Positions 63,516-64,000 of a DNA stretch of 64,000 bases are shown here, in pieces (positions within the stretch are counted from its first letter, which is position 1; every line of letters starts with the position of its first letter). Position numbers and translations under genes: made by a program. The notes under the pieces are model-generated. The model ran no database searches. It saw only the letters and a list, made by a program, of their open reading frames with translations, and was not told where the DNA came from. Source of the DNA: Gari tellinella (Eukaryota > Mollusca > Bivalvia > Cardiida > Psammobiidae); contig OV277866.1 of NCBI GenBank assembly GCA_922989275.2, positions 37,899,246 through 37,963,245 on the forward strand, in the 5' to 3' direction.

Positions 63516-64000
63516 AAATGAACGAACTTCCACATTTGCGATTGTTTTCCCTTCATATTAGTCTTAGTATTTTTGCAATCTTGATTGATATTTTTTGCCC
63601 TGATCATTTATTTTCTTCTTTTCGTTTTCACTTTGCAGTGCGCATAGCTTTATAATAAATACTAAAATCTTGAAAATATAACAAACTAGCGTGCATGTAC
63701 TCATCCAGGTGCGTCGTAAAAAGTGCATATCATTACAGTGAACACATTTATGAAGACTAAACCTTAAAATTGAATTATCAAATCAAAAACAAACATCGGC
63801 ACTTTGCTTACGTGATTCAAATTTGTCACAGAATTTCCGTTATTTCAAATTTAGCGCTAATCTGTTGAGTCAAAAGATTTTTAATACGTCTCATAAAGCC
63901 GTGGGTATCTCTCTGTATCTTAAACACTCTTGTCGAACATGTATTTCTGGAGCATGTTGTGATTTTGAGATGTTATCACGCCAGTTCGCTACTGATATCT
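63516..64000. other. Window end, nothing recognised
   Basis: AT-rich DNA without repeat ends or coding signal. Confidence 0.4.

Larger units (their letters stand above)
52103..64000 (+). other. Presumed first intron of the NK homeobox gene (open at window end)
   Basis: Begins GTGAGTAC. No homeodomain-like frame (no WFQNRR-type motif) appears in any listed or inspected frame to the window end, so the intron is at least 11.9 kb, or the gene ends differently. It holds scattered A, B, D, G, P and E elements, annotated separately. Confidence 0.5.

Noticed and set aside
52103..64000. Search for the homeodomain exon of the NK gene
   Set aside because: No frame with the helix-3 WFQNRR pattern or the RRRKPRVLF-type start was seen, so no second exon is called.

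Overview
The window looks like nuclear DNA from a bivalve mollusc. It is AT-rich, has no dense gene layout, contains many copies of the ACATGTA palindrome that is common in bivalve DNA, and is crowded with miniature inverted-repeat transposable elements (MITEs). The genus cannot be fixed from the sequence. I found only one convincing protein-coding exon: the first exon of an NK-family (NK2/NK4, tinman/Nkx2-5-like) homeobox gene at 51535-52102 on the + strand. It carries the N-terminal TN repressor motif and ends at a good splice donor. No homeodomain exon is visible in the remaining 11.9 kb, so the intron probably runs off the window.

Almost everything else is repeat. I sorted it into families by terminal inverted repeats (TIRs) and target-site duplications (TSDs). 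A: TIR CAGTGGAGAA, TA TSD, about 246 bp, more than 20 recognisable copies in both orientations. G: TIR CAGYGYTCCCTC, TA. H: TIR CAGTAAAACCTC, TA. P: TIR CAGTCGAACTTCG, TA, pogo-like. B, C, D, E: ends CCC...GGG flanked by TTAA, piggyBac-like. F: TIR CAGGGCTGCCAT with about 6-bp TSDs. Q: TIR GGGCCTGTC, 3-bp CAG TSD. R: TIR GAAGGGG, AATT TSD. S: a 1.68-kb element with 23-bp TIRs. The families nest in one another, and several nests show the exact empty site, which proves their target preferences.

Layout: 0-9.6 kb is B, C, D, G and A elements, including a 32-bp minisatellite grown inside a G element. 10-16 kb has G and A elements with pyrimidine-rich simple DNA. 16-23 kb has A, D, E and F. 23-32 kb has the large S element, an E-in-A nest and G copies. 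32.8-36.1 kb is a degenerate tandem array of about 425-bp units, most of them broken by a different MITE. 36-50 kb is the densest A/F zone. 50.8-52.5 kb is the NK exon and its upstream region, with few repeats. 53-64 kb is presumed intron with scattered A, B, D, G, P and E copies.

The main discovery candidate is a modular system. Two perfect DNA hairpins of about 65-75 bp recur as central cassettes inside MITEs whose ends belong to different transposon superfamilies. The type I hairpin (outer CAAACAG, inner GATCAGA) sits in A, B, C, D, F and G. The type II hairpin (CTTAAAGCAGGCTGAAAG) sits in E, F and H. The stems differ between families and copies by paired changes on both arms, and damaged copies are often broken at the hairpin centre. 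I know of no described system in which one hairpin is shared across TA-, TTAA- and hAT-like MITEs. This is inferred from sequence reading alone.
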